Shown one piece after another: positions 33,848 through 42,499 of a stretch of DNA of 64,000 nucleotides. Location: contig CAZCDS010000017.1 in assembly GCA_964497585.1 (NCBI GenBank), positions 1 to 64,000 of the forward strand, in the 5' to 3' direction. Below the pieces are notes generated by a model. That model was not told the DNA's origin and made no database searches. It saw nothing but the letters and a program-made list of their open reading frames with translations. The DNA is from CAZCDS01 sp964497585 (GTDB lineage: Bacteria; Desulfobacterota; Desulfomonilia; Desulfomonilales; Desulfomonilaceae). A program made the position numbers and the translations under genes. Each line of letters starts with the position of its first letter. Within the stretch, counting starts at the first letter, position 1.

Positions 33848-35530
33848 TCACAGGCCGCCAATCTCTGGTCTCATGACCGGACCGTCGACACAGGATCTGA
33901 GACCCGAAGGTGTGCCGCAGCTTCCGCATACTCCTATTCCGCACCGCATGATATCCTCTCTTGCGGTGAAAATGGCATCCATCCCCACCTGTTGCCGGAG
34001 GACCCGTACCGCCGCTCGCATCATGGGAGCAGGTCCACAGATGAACGCGGCGCAATTCTCGTACTCATCGCCCCTTGATTCGATATCGCTTACGATAGCC
34101 CTGATTATTTCTCCCGGATGTCCGCGCGGGTCGATGAGGATTCGGGATGACGGCACGCGGGTGAGAATCTCGTTGCTGATCTGCTCGGCAATGGGTTCGG
34201 AGAAGCCGAAAAACGCGCGGACAACGGAGTTGCTCCATCGATCCGCGGCCATCATCAGAGGTGCAGCTCCGGTCCCGCCTCCCACCAGAACAAGTCTGGA
34301 GCCGGTTCGCGGCTCGGGAAAGCCCTCCCCGTACGGCCCCCGAAGGAAGATACTGTCTCCCGTGGTCAATCCTTCGAGCGCGGCAGTAAAGGGACCGACC
34401 CTCCTCACAAGAAAGGTGGGCGGATCGTCCGACGCAGGTGAGAAGGGCTTCTCACCTGCTTCCGGCAGCCGAAGGAAGAAAAATCTGCCCGGCTCGCAAG
34501 GAGGTCCAGCCTCCAGGGTGAGTTTGAAGAGGTTCGGCCCGATGCGAACGTTGGCAGATACGCGTGTCTTCATATAGGTTGTACGCGCGGTCGTGGACTG
34601 GCAAGCCACAGCCCGCCCCCTACCGGACTCTTCTTCCAGCGAGCGGACAAGGACGCGGAAGAACTCGGCCACCTCCGCCGTGGTCATTCCTGCCAACGCG
34701 GATCCGATGCTGAATAGGCAGGCCCCCGCGCTCAAGTATGCTCTCACATGTTCCGCGGATCCGATCCCGCCGGCAGCGATGATCGGTAAACATACACGGG
34801 ACGAGGCTTCCTGCACGGCCTTGAGTCCCAGGGGCAAGATTGCTGCGCCAGACAGCCCACCCGCTACGTTCGAGAGAATCGGGTTCCCCTCCTCGTCAGT
34901 CACTACGCCCGGCCCGACCGTATTTATCAAGGTGAGCGCGTCCGCTCCCTCTTCCTGGCAGAGCGCGGCCATGTGAGGGACATTTCCCAGATTGGGAGAG
35001 AGCTTGGGAATGATGGGCTTCCCTGTTTCCTTCTTCAAGAGCCTGAGCGTCTCACGGACTGCGTCCGGATCCGAGCCTACACTCTGGCCCGCGCCCTTCA
35101 CGTGCGGGCAGGAGAAATTCAGTTCGAACGCGTCCGAAATAGGCTCCAGAATCCGGGCGCATTCCGCGAATTCCTCAGGTGCCGAACCCATAACGGAAAC
35201 TACCAGAGGCTTCCCCCCCGCAAGAGGAAGCAACGGTTCCATTGCATCTCGAAAGGCACGCGCGCCAGGATTTGCAAGGCCCACAGCGTTAACGAAGCAA
35301 CCAGGGTAGTACTCGTGAAGGACTGGCTCGCGATAACCTTGCCGGGGCTCCACGCTCAGCGTCTTCGTTGTCAAGAAGCCGATTTCCGGAATGTCTTCCG
35401 CTATGCGAGCGATCACGGACGGGACCGTCGTAACGATGCCCGAAGGGATGGTGAAGGGTGAAGATATCCCGAGTCGGGCCAAACCTGAGCCCTCGAGACA
35501 AGACAGAGCCGTGCTGAGGAACGATTCCAT
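33848..35530 (-). CDS. Dihydroorotate dehydrogenase PyrD-PyrK fusion protein
   Basis: One frame of about 560 residues encodes both halves of a class 1B dihydroorotate dehydrogenase. Residues 1-310 are the FMN TIM barrel, with the active-site Cys in FELNFSCPHVKG and the phosphate-binding IIAAGGIGSAEHVRAYLSAGA segment. Residues 325-560 are the PyrK electron-transfer subunit: an FAD domain (KPFSPAS), a nucleotide-binding LVLVGGGTGAAP and [2Fe-2S] ligands in CGIGVCGSC plus a later Cys. Normally pyrD and pyrK are separate genes. The start is uncertain (35530, or 35575 or 35563 upstream) because no site has a strong ribosome-binding sequence. No other pyrimidine gene is nearby. Confidence 0.88.
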   Translation of the reverse strand: MESFLSTALSCLEGSGLARLGISSPFTIPSGIVTTVPSVIARIAEDIPEIGFLTTKTLSVEPRQGYREPVLHEYYPGCFVNAVGLANPGARAFRDAMEPLLPLAGGKPLVVSVMGSAPEEFAECARILEPISDAFELNFSCPHVKGAGQSVGSDPDAVRETLRLLKKETGKPIIPKLSPNLGNVPHMAALCQEEGADALTLINTVGPGVVTDEEGNPILSNVAGGLSGAAILPLGLKAVQEASSRVCLPIIAAGGIGSAEHVRAYLSAGACLFSIGSALAGMTTAEVAEFFRVLVRSLEEESGRGRAVACQSTTARTTYMKTRVSANVRIGPNLFKLTLEAGPPCEPGRFFFLRLPEAGEKPFSPASDDPPTFLVRRVGPFTAALEGLTTGDSIFLRGPYGEGFPEPRTGSRLVLVGGGTGAAPLMMAADRWSNSVVRAFFGFSEPIAEQISNEILTRVPSSRILIDPRGHPGEIIRAIVSDIESRGDEYENCAAFICGPAPMMRAAVRVLRQQVGMDAIFTAREDIMRCGIGVCGSCGTPSGLRSCVDGPVMRPEIGGL

Positions 35531-35749
35531 GGAGTGGTGGATTCCTATCGAAAGAGACCCCATACAGGGATTCACTCGGCGGTACGTACCCCGGTGTGTT
35601 GGAGTTTCCCGTGACCGACGGGGTTCTCATTATTTGCGGATCTGATACGCCGGACTCGGCATGAGAAGCCGAAGCGAGGAAATAATAGAGTACCAGCTCT
35701 TTCGTGGCAACGGTTTTACCGTTCCCCTGCCCCGGTACAGCCGGCGACG

Positions 35750-36511
35750 CTAGCTCTCTTTGGGCAGGAAGAACCGGGGATTGCGAGGCCTTGATCGGGA
35801 CCGGACCTCGAAGTAGAGAGTGCTTGTGTCACGATGGTCCGATGCACCGAGATATCCGATCACGTCGCCTTTCGCTACCTTTGCGCCGAGCGCGGGCGAA
35901 CGCTTGCCAAGGTGCGCGTACACAGTCAGCAGTCGATTCTTGTGCTCTATGATAACCACGCGGCCGTACCCCTGCATGCGACCGGCGTAGCCGATTCTGC
36001 CGGCCGCGGCTGCACGGACCGGTGCCCCTTTCGTAGACTCTATTTCAACCCCATTGCGTTGAATCCCCTCCTTGACGCCGAACTCTGAGACGACCCTTCC
36101 CTTCACCGGCCACGCGAGGGTCCCGGCTCTGTCCTCCACCTTCCGTGGGGCATGTGCCCGGACCGTTTTGCCTTCGGGAGGATGTTCCCGGACCGCTCCC
36201 GGAATGAATAGGCGCATTCCGGATTTGACGGCAAAGGGAGGGCTGAGATTGTTTACTTCTGCGAGACGCTGAATATCCACCGAGTACGTCCTGGCGATAC
36301 CCCAGAGGGTCTCCCCTGGTTTGACGTTGTGGTGTATCCCTGAGGCGGGTTCCTTTTGGCGGAGTTGGGGAGCTCTCAAGGAAGGAGGCAAACCTGAATT
36401 GTGAAGGAGGCAACCGGGAACGAGAACCAGCGCGATGCAGAGAGCGATCAGCCGCGCTTGCCCGCCACAGGACACTCCGGGATCCGAGCGAACGATCACG
36501 ATCCCGACCAT
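35750..36511 (-). CDS. NlpD-like lipoprotein with LysM and degenerate M23 domains
   Basis: About 253 residues. A lipobox (LVPGC) makes it a likely lipoprotein. A LysM domain (HHNVKPGETLWGIARTYSVDIQRLAEVNNL) binds peptidoglycan, and a C-terminal LytM/M23 domain follows (about 135-250). The zinc ligands of active endopeptidases are altered: the HxGIDI position reads RNGVEI and LHFEIR reads LYFEVR, although VYAHL is kept. This matches NlpD/EnvC-type activators of amidases rather than enzymes. The start overlaps the pcm stop by 16 bases, and the pcm-nlpD order is a classic pairing in proteobacteria. Confidence 0.88.
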   Translation of the reverse strand: MVGIVIVRSDPGVSCGGQARLIALCIALVLVPGCLLHNSGLPPSLRAPQLRQKEPASGIHHNVKPGETLWGIARTYSVDIQRLAEVNNLSPPFAVKSGMRLFIPGAVREHPPEGKTVRAHAPRKVEDRAGTLAWPVKGRVVSEFGVKEGIQRNGVEIESTKGAPVRAAAAGRIGYAGRMQGYGRVVIIEHKNRLLTVYAHLGKRSPALGAKVAKGDVIGYLGASDHRDTSTLYFEVRSRSRPRNPRFFLPKES

Positions 36512-37143
36512 CCGAATTCGCCGATGAGGTCGACAAAGCGGCACCCGGTATGATTTTCGATCTTCGTGCCGGCTCTTGTTTTGATGACGCGCTTGAGTAT
36601 CTGGGAAAATCTGTCGCCAACCGGTATGACGAGCTTGCCGCCCTCGACGAGCTGATCCACGAGCACATCAGGCACTCCCGGTGATCCCGCGGTCACGATG
36701 ATACCGTCATAGGGCGCATGATCGGGCCACCCTCTGGTTCCGTCCCCAACGAGAAGGCTCACGTTATCGTACCCGCATTGGTGAAGGGTCTTCCGGGCTC
36801 TTTCGGACAATCGTGCCATGCGCTCGACTGTATACACCCATCGAGAAAGCCTGCTCAATATGGCCGCCTGATAGCCCGAGCCGGTCCCGATTTCAAGAAT
36901 CCGCGATTCCGGGCCCGTATCGAGCAGTTCCGTCATGATAGCCACCATATAGGGCTGGCTGATCGTTTGCCCTTCGCCGATCGGGAGAGGATTGTCATCG
37001 TAGGCTTCCTTGTGCAGTGATTCGTCCATGAACAGGTGGCGCGGCACCTGGCGCATGGCGTCCAGAACGCGGCGGTCGACGATTCCGCGGGCGATGAGCT
37101 GCCGCTGAATCATCTTCTCTCTCGCGGTCGCAAAGTCCTTCAT
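36496..37143 (-). CDS. pcm: Protein-L-isoaspartate O-methyltransferase
   Basis: A 215-residue SAM-dependent enzyme that repairs isoaspartyl damage in proteins. Motifs are PLPIGEGQTISQPYMVAIMTELL near 52-74, motif I ILEIGTGSGYQAAILS near 81-96, and YDGIIVTAGSPGVPDVLVDQL near 145-165, all diagnostic of PCMT. Length matches the bacterial family (about 210). It overlaps the following nlpD-type gene, implying translational coupling. Confidence 0.95.
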   Translation of the reverse strand: MKDFATAREKMIQRQLIARGIVDRRVLDAMRQVPRHLFMDESLHKEAYDDNPLPIGEGQTISQPYMVAIMTELLDTGPESRILEIGTGSGYQAAILSRLSRWVYTVERMARLSERARKTLHQCGYDNVSLLVGDGTRGWPDHAPYDGIIVTAGSPGVPDVLVDQLVEGGKLVIPVGDRFSQILKRVIKTRAGTKIENHTGCRFVDLIGEFGWSGS

Positions 37144-37502
37144 GGACTCACCATCTAACCCGGAAAAGAATCAATAGCGGGATGGGTTGCTTGAACACCC
37201 GAGACCGGAGGCCTGACACCGAAATGGGTTGACGGACGGATCAAGTTGAGATAGCTCACCGGAGTCGCTTCTCGTACTCAAGGGGCTCCGATCAACCCGA
37301 CGGGTCAATTATCTCATGTCAGGCCCTGGATTTCCATCTCTTCGTCAGAGCTGATCAGCCGCGACGAAAGGATTGTTTCTTCCTTCGGGGTGCTTTCTCC
37401 GCCAACTCTTCAGGCAAGGTAATCAAAACAGCCCGAAATCAACAATCCAGGTGGCGGTGCTTGCTCTCCGACTGGACGCGTACTTTACTGCCCTATCCGG
37501 TG
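37144..37502. other. Intergenic region, nothing recognised
   Basis: These 359 bases lie upstream of pcm on the minus strand and downstream of the secreted Pro/Tyr-rich gene. A weak inverted repeat (GGCCTGACA near 37210 with TGTCAGGCC near 37317) is present. No coding frame is convincing. Confidence 0.35.
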
Positions 37503-37991
37503 CTACGGTCTGTTCGTCAAATTGGGGTCATAGCCGGAAGCAGGCGGCAGAGGCGCTCGTGATCCTGGAACCGGCGACCTCACGGCTCCCTGACCATTAG
37601 TTGCGGGCGCCTGGGGAAAAAAGGTTCCGTCGAGATAGTTGGAGACGTGGTTAAGAAGGTTCGACGGGAAGCTCAACAGCCAATCCACTGCGTTCGAAGC
37701 GAAATTCCCGGTCGGTGCACCGTCGTAGTACGGATTGTGGTAACGGGGATAGGGGTATCGAGGGTACCCCGGCTGACTTGGGGGCTCATACTGCCGCCCC
37801 TGGTACACCGGGGGAATGGGCGAAGTTCCTCCGTAACCCGGCTGACCGCCGAGCGGCGGTAACTGCTGAGTCTGCGCGCGGTTCCAGGTCGGACTTCCCC
37901 CCGCCTGCGGGTCGCCTGTTTGCCATCCCCACGCAGCGGATGCAATCGAAAGAATCGCCAGCAAGACTGCTATTATGGCCTTGAATTTCAT
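37503..37991 (-). CDS. Secreted Pro/Tyr/Gly-rich protein
   Basis: A 162-residue protein with a signal peptide (1-21, AWG end) and a low-complexity mature part rich in Pro, Tyr, Gly and Gln (PGYPRYPYPRYHNPYYDG and similar). A short amphipathic helix (NAVDWLLSFPSNLLNHVSNYL) interrupts it at about 100-120. No cysteines occur in the mature part. GGAGGGAGAG precedes the ATG. No family was recognised; envelope or matrix association is plausible from composition only. Confidence 0.75.
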   Translation of the reverse strand: MKFKAIIAVLLAILSIASAAWGWQTGDPQAGGSPTWNRAQTQQLPPLGGQPGYGGTSPIPPVYQGRQYEPPSQPGYPRYPYPRYHNPYYDGAPTGNFASNAVDWLLSFPSNLLNHVSNYLDGTFFPQAPATNGQGAVRSPVPGSRAPLPPASGYDPNLTNRP

Positions 37992-38673
37992 GGCACTCTC
38001 CCTCCACAGAATTGCGCCTTTGAGGGAGGTTTATGTCGAAGCGTTGACGATTTCAACTGATTTTTTGAACTGGTGGGTCTTTTTTTGCGAACCGGTATGA
38101 GGTGGAGGCGACATGTCCCGGCCGTTCCTCCGTTAGTTCCATGCCTCCACCGGAACGGTCGCCAGTTGTGCCACAGAGGTGTTGGCTGCGGTTCTCAATT
38201 GAGGGCTAAGATACGGGAGGTCGGCTTCCGAGTTCTCAGTGCCAAGAATTTGGGGAGTCTTCACGGTTGGTTATGGGAATCTTGCATGTCCCAACCGAGA
38301 AATTGAAACCCGGAAGCAGCGAGCATGGTCTGAAAAGAACGCCCGGCGAAAAAAAAAGTTGACAGGTCCGCCCAAAAAGTATATGAGTTCCGATCCGCGA
38401 TTGCGCCCCCTTCGTCGGCATTTCAACGGAGACTGTGTTCTGTTTCGGGGTTCTGGCGGGGCGCAGAGAATTGGCCGAGTTGGATGTGGGTTATCCCTAT
38501 AGGATGTTGGGTTCGCCAGTACTGTGGAAACCGGTTGCCGAGTCGGCCGAAGAGGCTTGGGACCCCATCTCGACCCCTGTCCGGGGATTGTTTCCACAAG
38601 AGCGATCCTCGGGCAACGGTCTGTCAAAGACTGAGATAGAGGAATACGTGCTTCAACCAAGGAGTGTGCAGAT
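37992..38673. other. Long divergent intergenic region
   Basis: 682 bases between the secreted-protein gene and the HTH-DksA gene. No gene was recognised. A T-run at 38080-38087, a poly-A run at 38349-38357 and a TTGACA box at 38359 are the visible regulatory hints. Confidence 0.4.
38359..38385 (+). promoter_or_regulatory. Candidate promoter for the HTH-DksA gene or an upstream RNA
   Basis: TTGACA at 38359-38364 follows a run of nine A residues. TATATG at 38380-38385 is 15 bases away, or TATGAG at 17. It would give a leader of about 280 bases before the ATG at 38674. Confidence 0.35.
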
Positions 38674-39300
38674 ATGTGGATGACACGTGAAGAGGTCGCT
38701 AAAGCTCTGGGAATTGTTGTCAATAGCGTCCGCGGCAAGGTGCAGAGGGGACAACTTGAAAGGAAGGTAATTGACGGCAAGAATTTTTACCGTATTGCCG
38801 ATCCCGAAGTCTTGGCCCAGGTAGATGCCCAAATCGATCTTCCGGTGAAGAGGCCGGAGCCTCCCGCGCCGCAGCCTGAAAAACGCAAAACCGATCCCAA
38901 GGCTCCCTTTGACCCCAAAGAGGTGTTGCTGGAAGAACTCGCTTCCCTGAAGATTGGCAGAAGCATAGAAGCCATCGAAAAGGGCGACGAAATAGATCTG
39001 GCAACGGGAGAAATCTCCAGAGAGCTTGAAGCCAATCTGTCCATGCGCCAACAGAAACAGGTCAAAGAGATCCAGGACGCCCTGGAGCGCCTTAAACTGG
39101 GCGAATACGGGCTCTGTGAGGAGTGCGGGGAAACCATACCGCAACAGAGATTGCGACTCTTCCCCGCCGCACGACTGTGCGTCCGTTGCCAGGAAGAGGC
39201 CGACCGGTACAACAAGATCAAACGGGAAGTCATTATGCGAGGCGGCACTTGGCGAGATGATTCGGGCGACGGAATCTATGGTAAGCCGGTTGATGACTAA
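38674..39300 (+). CDS. DksA/TraR zinc-finger regulator with N-terminal helix-turn-helix
   Basis: A 208-residue protein. Residues 1-45 form a DNA-binding helix-turn-helix of the excisionase/MerR-like type (MTREEVAKALGIVVNSVRGKVQRGQL). A Pro/Lys-rich linker and an acidic helical segment (about 85-150, including a coiled coil ending KEIQDALERLKLGEYGLC) lead into a DksA C4 zinc finger, CEECG...CVRC, at about 147-172. DksA-like proteins act on RNA polymerase through the secondary channel; pairing this with a sequence-specific DNA-binding domain is unusual. AAGGAG precedes the ATG. Confidence 0.87.
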   Translation: MWMTREEVAKALGIVVNSVRGKVQRGQLERKVIDGKNFYRIADPEVLAQVDAQIDLPVKRPEPPAPQPEKRKTDPKAPFDPKEVLLEELASLKIGRSIEAIEKGDEIDLATGEISRELEANLSMRQQKQVKEIQDALERLKLGEYGLCEECGETIPQQRLRLFPAARLCVRCQEEADRYNKIKREVIMRGGTWRDDSGDGIYGKPVDD

Positions 39301-39641
39301 CCGCGAATCCTCTGCGCTGGAAGCCTCAACAAGGCATGGAAATGTCGGGAGTACCTCTGCGCATTGTCATAAATGAGGTTCCGTCGCATACCGCCATGCT
39401 CGTGCACCGTAAAATCCCCCCTATATCTAGTTTCACAAAGGGGGGAACGTGCCGTGCACCCCTGTGAACAAGGAGGAGCGCGGGCGTTTCGGAAATTCGG
39501 CAACCAAGTCGGGAAGTTTCTCTCCTTTCAACGCACATTGCGCTCGAACGATCTTCCCGATAGCCAACTCGCCTTTTCGCTGACCATCTTCAGCGAGAGC
39601 GGCACGCATCATTCAATCGGCCCCCTCTTTGGACAATCGCT
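39301..39641. other. Intergenic region with a long palindrome
   Basis: 341 bases between convergent genes. Besides the inverted repeat listed separately, nothing was recognised. Confidence 0.4.
39401..39460. repeat. Long imperfect palindrome, possible bidirectional terminator
   Basis: GTGCACCGTAAAATCCCCCC (near 39402-39421) pairs with GGGGGGAACGTGCCGTGCAC (near 39440-39459) around an AT-rich loop. The CCCCC/GGGGG core resembles dispersed intergenic repeats in proteobacteria and also lies where convergent transcripts should stop. Confidence 0.55.
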
Positions 39642-40280
39642 CTAGAGGTGATAGTTTCTCAATTGCACGAGGTCCCGTCTCATGCCGTGCTTGATTGTTG
39701 TGTACGTTTGCCGGTCCTTGGTCGCCAGCATTTCAGCCAGCTCCATGGCCCTTGAGAAGAGCCTCTCCAGTGGACAGGATTCATCGACGATGTTTAGTTC
39801 CTCGGCCTCTGTTCCACCGACTCTCTTCCCGGTGAGGAGTAAATCCCGGAGCGCCTGACGATTGGGTAAGAGATCCAGGATGCAGTACATCGCCGGTGTA
39901 AAGGCTACCTTGATGTCGATGGCGGGAAAGCGGATCCAACCATGATCCTCCCGCATGAGACGGAAGTCAAGGCTCGTGGCCAACAAAGCGCCCGCGCCGA
40001 ACGCGTGTCCGGTGATACAGCCAACGGTGGGGATGTTCAACAGGGCCCATCTGAGCAGGAATCGGTCAAGGAGGGAAGCGAACTCGTCGTGACATTCGAC
40101 GGGTTGAGATGTGATCCATGCGAGGTCCATGCCGATATTCCATATCTTCGGATGGCTGCTGGTCAGTACCAGTGCGGCATTGCCCGCCGTTCCCTCGACT
40201 TCGTCGAGGACAGCTTGGAATTCCTCCACAATCTCTGCATTGACCATATTGCCCTGTTCCGTGTTCGCCATGGTCAACAC
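39642..40280 (-). CDS. Enoyl-CoA hydratase/isomerase (crotonase) family protein with probable 5' frameshift
   Basis: A 212-residue crotonase. The oxyanion-hole elements are visible (KIWNIGMDLAWI, then GHAFGAGALLATSLDFRLM), and the C-terminal helices are complete. The frame starts abruptly at a GTG (40280) inside the first family strand, just after an in-frame TGA. In the next frame, an ATG at 40335 overlaps the DUF362 stop as ATGA and encodes FIADARLVKR; joined to DNSVFVLTMANTEQ this restores a normal N-terminus. One or two bases therefore appear lost near 40293-40302, within an AGAGA run. The product may be truncated or produced by frameshifting. It is the last gene of a coupled cluster. Confidence 0.8.
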   Translation of the reverse strand: MLTMANTEQGNMVNAEIVEEFQAVLDEVEGTAGNAALVLTSSHPKIWNIGMDLAWITSQPVECHDEFASLLDRFLLRWALLNIPTVGCITGHAFGAGALLATSLDFRLMREDHGWIRFPAIDIKVAFTPAMYCILDLLPNRQALRDLLLTGKRVGGTEAEELNIVDESCPLERLFSRAMELAEMLATKDRQTYTTIKHGMRRDLVQLRNYHL

Positions 40281-40331
40281 GAAGACGGAATTGTCTCTTC
40301 ACAAGTCGAGCGTCGGCAATGAAAGACCTCC

Positions 40332-41423
40332 TCATAGCGATGCAGATGGAAACGAATCGAATTCTCGGCCGGGCCGGCGCTGTCCCTCGGGGCGCCGTTG
40401 ACCCAGCCGAATACCCCTGTGCGCGGGAATCTTACTTTCCAGTTTGAAGTCGATGCGACAGTCCGCGATGGCCTCGCCTCGCTGCTCGATCTTCGATTCT
40501 TCGATCGGGCCGATGAGCTTCGATGCGGTGATGAGATATTTGATCCTGGACGGGTCGACCCCCATGATTCGAGCGCAGGTGGCATCCACGGCTGGAAGAG
40601 TCCGTCCCATGACGAGGACGTTTGATTTGACGGGTTCCCCCATTATGGGCCCGTCGCCCTGCATACCCACGATGCCGTCGACAATAGCGAAGTGCGGCCT
40701 GACGGTCGCGGTTACGTCGATTATGGAGCGGTTGATTCCCATGGTGTGCAACAGGTTTTTGGGCCATCCATAGTAGGCTCCGGGTATGACCCCGAAGAGG
40801 TTCTTCATCGCCAGCGTTACGCCAACCCAATGGTGGGTCTTCATCTTGGCCATGGACACGACAATATCATGTTCAAGCACGTCCCTGGGTATGAGAAAGC
40901 CGCCGAGACGTGTTTGCTTGGTCACATTGCGTACCGGAACAACCGGACTGACGTTCAAGTCTATGAAGGGTGTCCGGGTTGCGGCCAGAACGTCGGCGTA
41001 CCCGGATTCTTCGATGATACGGTACGTGTCTCGACGATGGCCGGACCCTTCTGCGACCACTACCGACGACGCACCGAGGCTCCGAAACGCCTGTACCGCC
41101 GAGGCGATCACGATCGGATGCGTGTTGATCTGGCCGGCCCCCCTGTACGGTTCCACGAGGTTGGGCTTGAGGAGCACCCTTTTGCCCTTAACCTCTTTCG
41201 CAGAAACTCCCAATTGTTTGAAGCCAAGGAGCAGTGTCTGAACCAAATCGCCTGCGTACTTCTCGGCTCGGGCGATAAAGGTGGATATGCCCGTACCTTT
41301 ATGTCCGGTGAGTCCACATCCGGACACTGCTGCGGCCACTCCCGCGCCGCTGGCAAGAGCGGCTTTCAGGAACGTACGGCGATCAACCGAACTATCGGTT
41401 TTGCGCAACCCGGATGGGTGCAT
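40332..41423 (-). CDS. DUF362 Tat-exported lipoprotein
   Basis: A 363-residue protein. The N-terminus has a twin-arginine signal (DRRTFLKAALASGAGVAAA) ending in the lipobox VSGC, so it is probably folded in the cytosol, exported by Tat and lipid-anchored. The DUF362 domain (about 75-320) contains RVLLKPNLVEPYRGAGQINTHP near 80-100, VVAEGSGHRRDTYRIIEESGY, the SMAKMKTHHWVGVTLAMKNLFGVIPG core and VDGIVGMQGDGP. No ferredoxin-type cysteine motif is present. DUF362 function is not established. GGAG lies eight bases before the ATG at 41423. The start is two bases from the toroid gene stop, and the stop overlaps the crotonase ATG. Confidence 0.9.
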   Translation of the reverse strand: MHPSGLRKTDSSVDRRTFLKAALASGAGVAAAVSGCGLTGHKGTGISTFIARAEKYAGDLVQTLLLGFKQLGVSAKEVKGKRVLLKPNLVEPYRGAGQINTHPIVIASAVQAFRSLGASSVVVAEGSGHRRDTYRIIEESGYADVLAATRTPFIDLNVSPVVPVRNVTKQTRLGGFLIPRDVLEHDIVVSMAKMKTHHWVGVTLAMKNLFGVIPGAYYGWPKNLLHTMGINRSIIDVTATVRPHFAIVDGIVGMQGDGPIMGEPVKSNVLVMGRTLPAVDATCARIMGVDPSRIKYLITASKLIGPIEESKIEQRGEAIADCRIDFKLESKIPAHRGIRLGQRRPEGQRRPGREFDSFPSASL

Positions 41424-41425
41424 GA

Positions 41426-42373
41426 TCAATCTCCTTTGGGTTGTAGGACGCTCAATACTCCCCGGGACGCATGAAACGCAACAACGATTTGCGATAACAA
41501 AGGAGTTCGGAAAGGACCATAGCGGCTTTGCCGCGAAATACATTCGACGAGCCATTGCTTGGAATCCGGCGGTCGCTCGGCCCAGGCGCCGAGCCCCAGG
41601 ATTGCCCAGGAGAGTGCCAAGGGAGTACGGACGGCGGATGCGGTCCTCCCGAGATATTCGATGCTCGCCTGAACCTGCTCTTTTTCCAGGTACCCGGCCA
41701 CGGCATTAAGAGCCACTCCAGTACTCTCCGACATCGGTCTCAGTTCCTTGCCAAATACGTACGTGTTACCGTAATTCCACCCACCGGACGGGAGCTGGCG
41801 GTCCGCCAACATGGCAACCGCCTCCTTGACCCTTTTGTGCTTGCCGTTCCCTGTGGCCTTCAGGGCCAGTATGGCCAGGGATGTCGGCTCCACCCATGAA
41901 TGCGAGTGCGCCACCCAGGACCAACCCCTGATTGACGTATCATGGGACATAGGTGCATTGGGCTGCCTGGGAAAATGCAAGCCGGTGGTGGCCAAGAGAA
42001 AGTGTGCCGCTTTTCGCGCCGCAGCGTCATACTCCGGGTCTTTCGCCCAGGCGAGCAGCGCCAGCGAGGTGGGCCACCAGACCCACGGGGCCATGTGGGC
42101 GATCGCTACCCTGCCGTCACCCCACTGGTGCTCCGTGAGGCGATCCCGTGCCGCGGACACGGCCTGCTCATCGGTCCCGTGGGCCTGGAGAGCCAGGATG
42201 GCCCAGGCCGTGGAATCCGGTTCCTCGGGACCGCCCGCCATTGCCGCGAATCCTCCACCCGGCAAGGCTCTGCGTCGAATGGCGCTGACGGCTGACGCGA
42301 TGTTCCCGAAATCGGGCAAATGACCGGCCTCCAATCGATCCGGTTTCGCGGAAAGGGAACCGCTCCGTATCAT
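41426..42373 (-). CDS. Alpha/alpha-toroid (prenyltransferase/squalene cyclase-like repeat) protein
   Basis: A 315-residue protein built of helical repeats typical of the terpenoid cyclase/prenyltransferase (alpha/alpha)6 fold. Repeat hallmarks are GGGFAAMAGGPEEPDSTAWAILAL, the VWWPTSLALLAWA helix, WVEPTSLAILALKATG and a QW-like RQLPSGGWNYGN. No DXDD (class II cyclase) motif or CaaX zinc ligands were seen, so it may be a non-catalytic scaffold or a distant enzyme. No signal peptide is evident. An in-frame TAG lies two codons before the ATG, so the frame cannot be longer. It lies two bases from the DUF362 gene and 126 from the acyl-CoA synthetase. Confidence 0.8.
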   Translation of the reverse strand: MIRSGSLSAKPDRLEAGHLPDFGNIASAVSAIRRRALPGGGFAAMAGGPEEPDSTAWAILALQAHGTDEQAVSAARDRLTEHQWGDGRVAIAHMAPWVWWPTSLALLAWAKDPEYDAAARKAAHFLLATTGLHFPRQPNAPMSHDTSIRGWSWVAHSHSWVEPTSLAILALKATGNGKHKRVKEAVAMLADRQLPSGGWNYGNTYVFGKELRPMSESTGVALNAVAGYLEKEQVQASIEYLGRTASAVRTPLALSWAILGLGAWAERPPDSKQWLVECISRQSRYGPFRTPLLSQIVVAFHASRGVLSVLQPKGD

Positions 42374-42499
42374 TCCCTACGGAAGGCCGGAATCGAATTC
42401 AAGTCGTTCAGAACAAGTAGTCCCGCGACAAAACAATATCCTTCATTGCATGGGTCGGTCAACGAAGCCGGCCATCTCCGTCGGCCGGGTTCCGATTCC

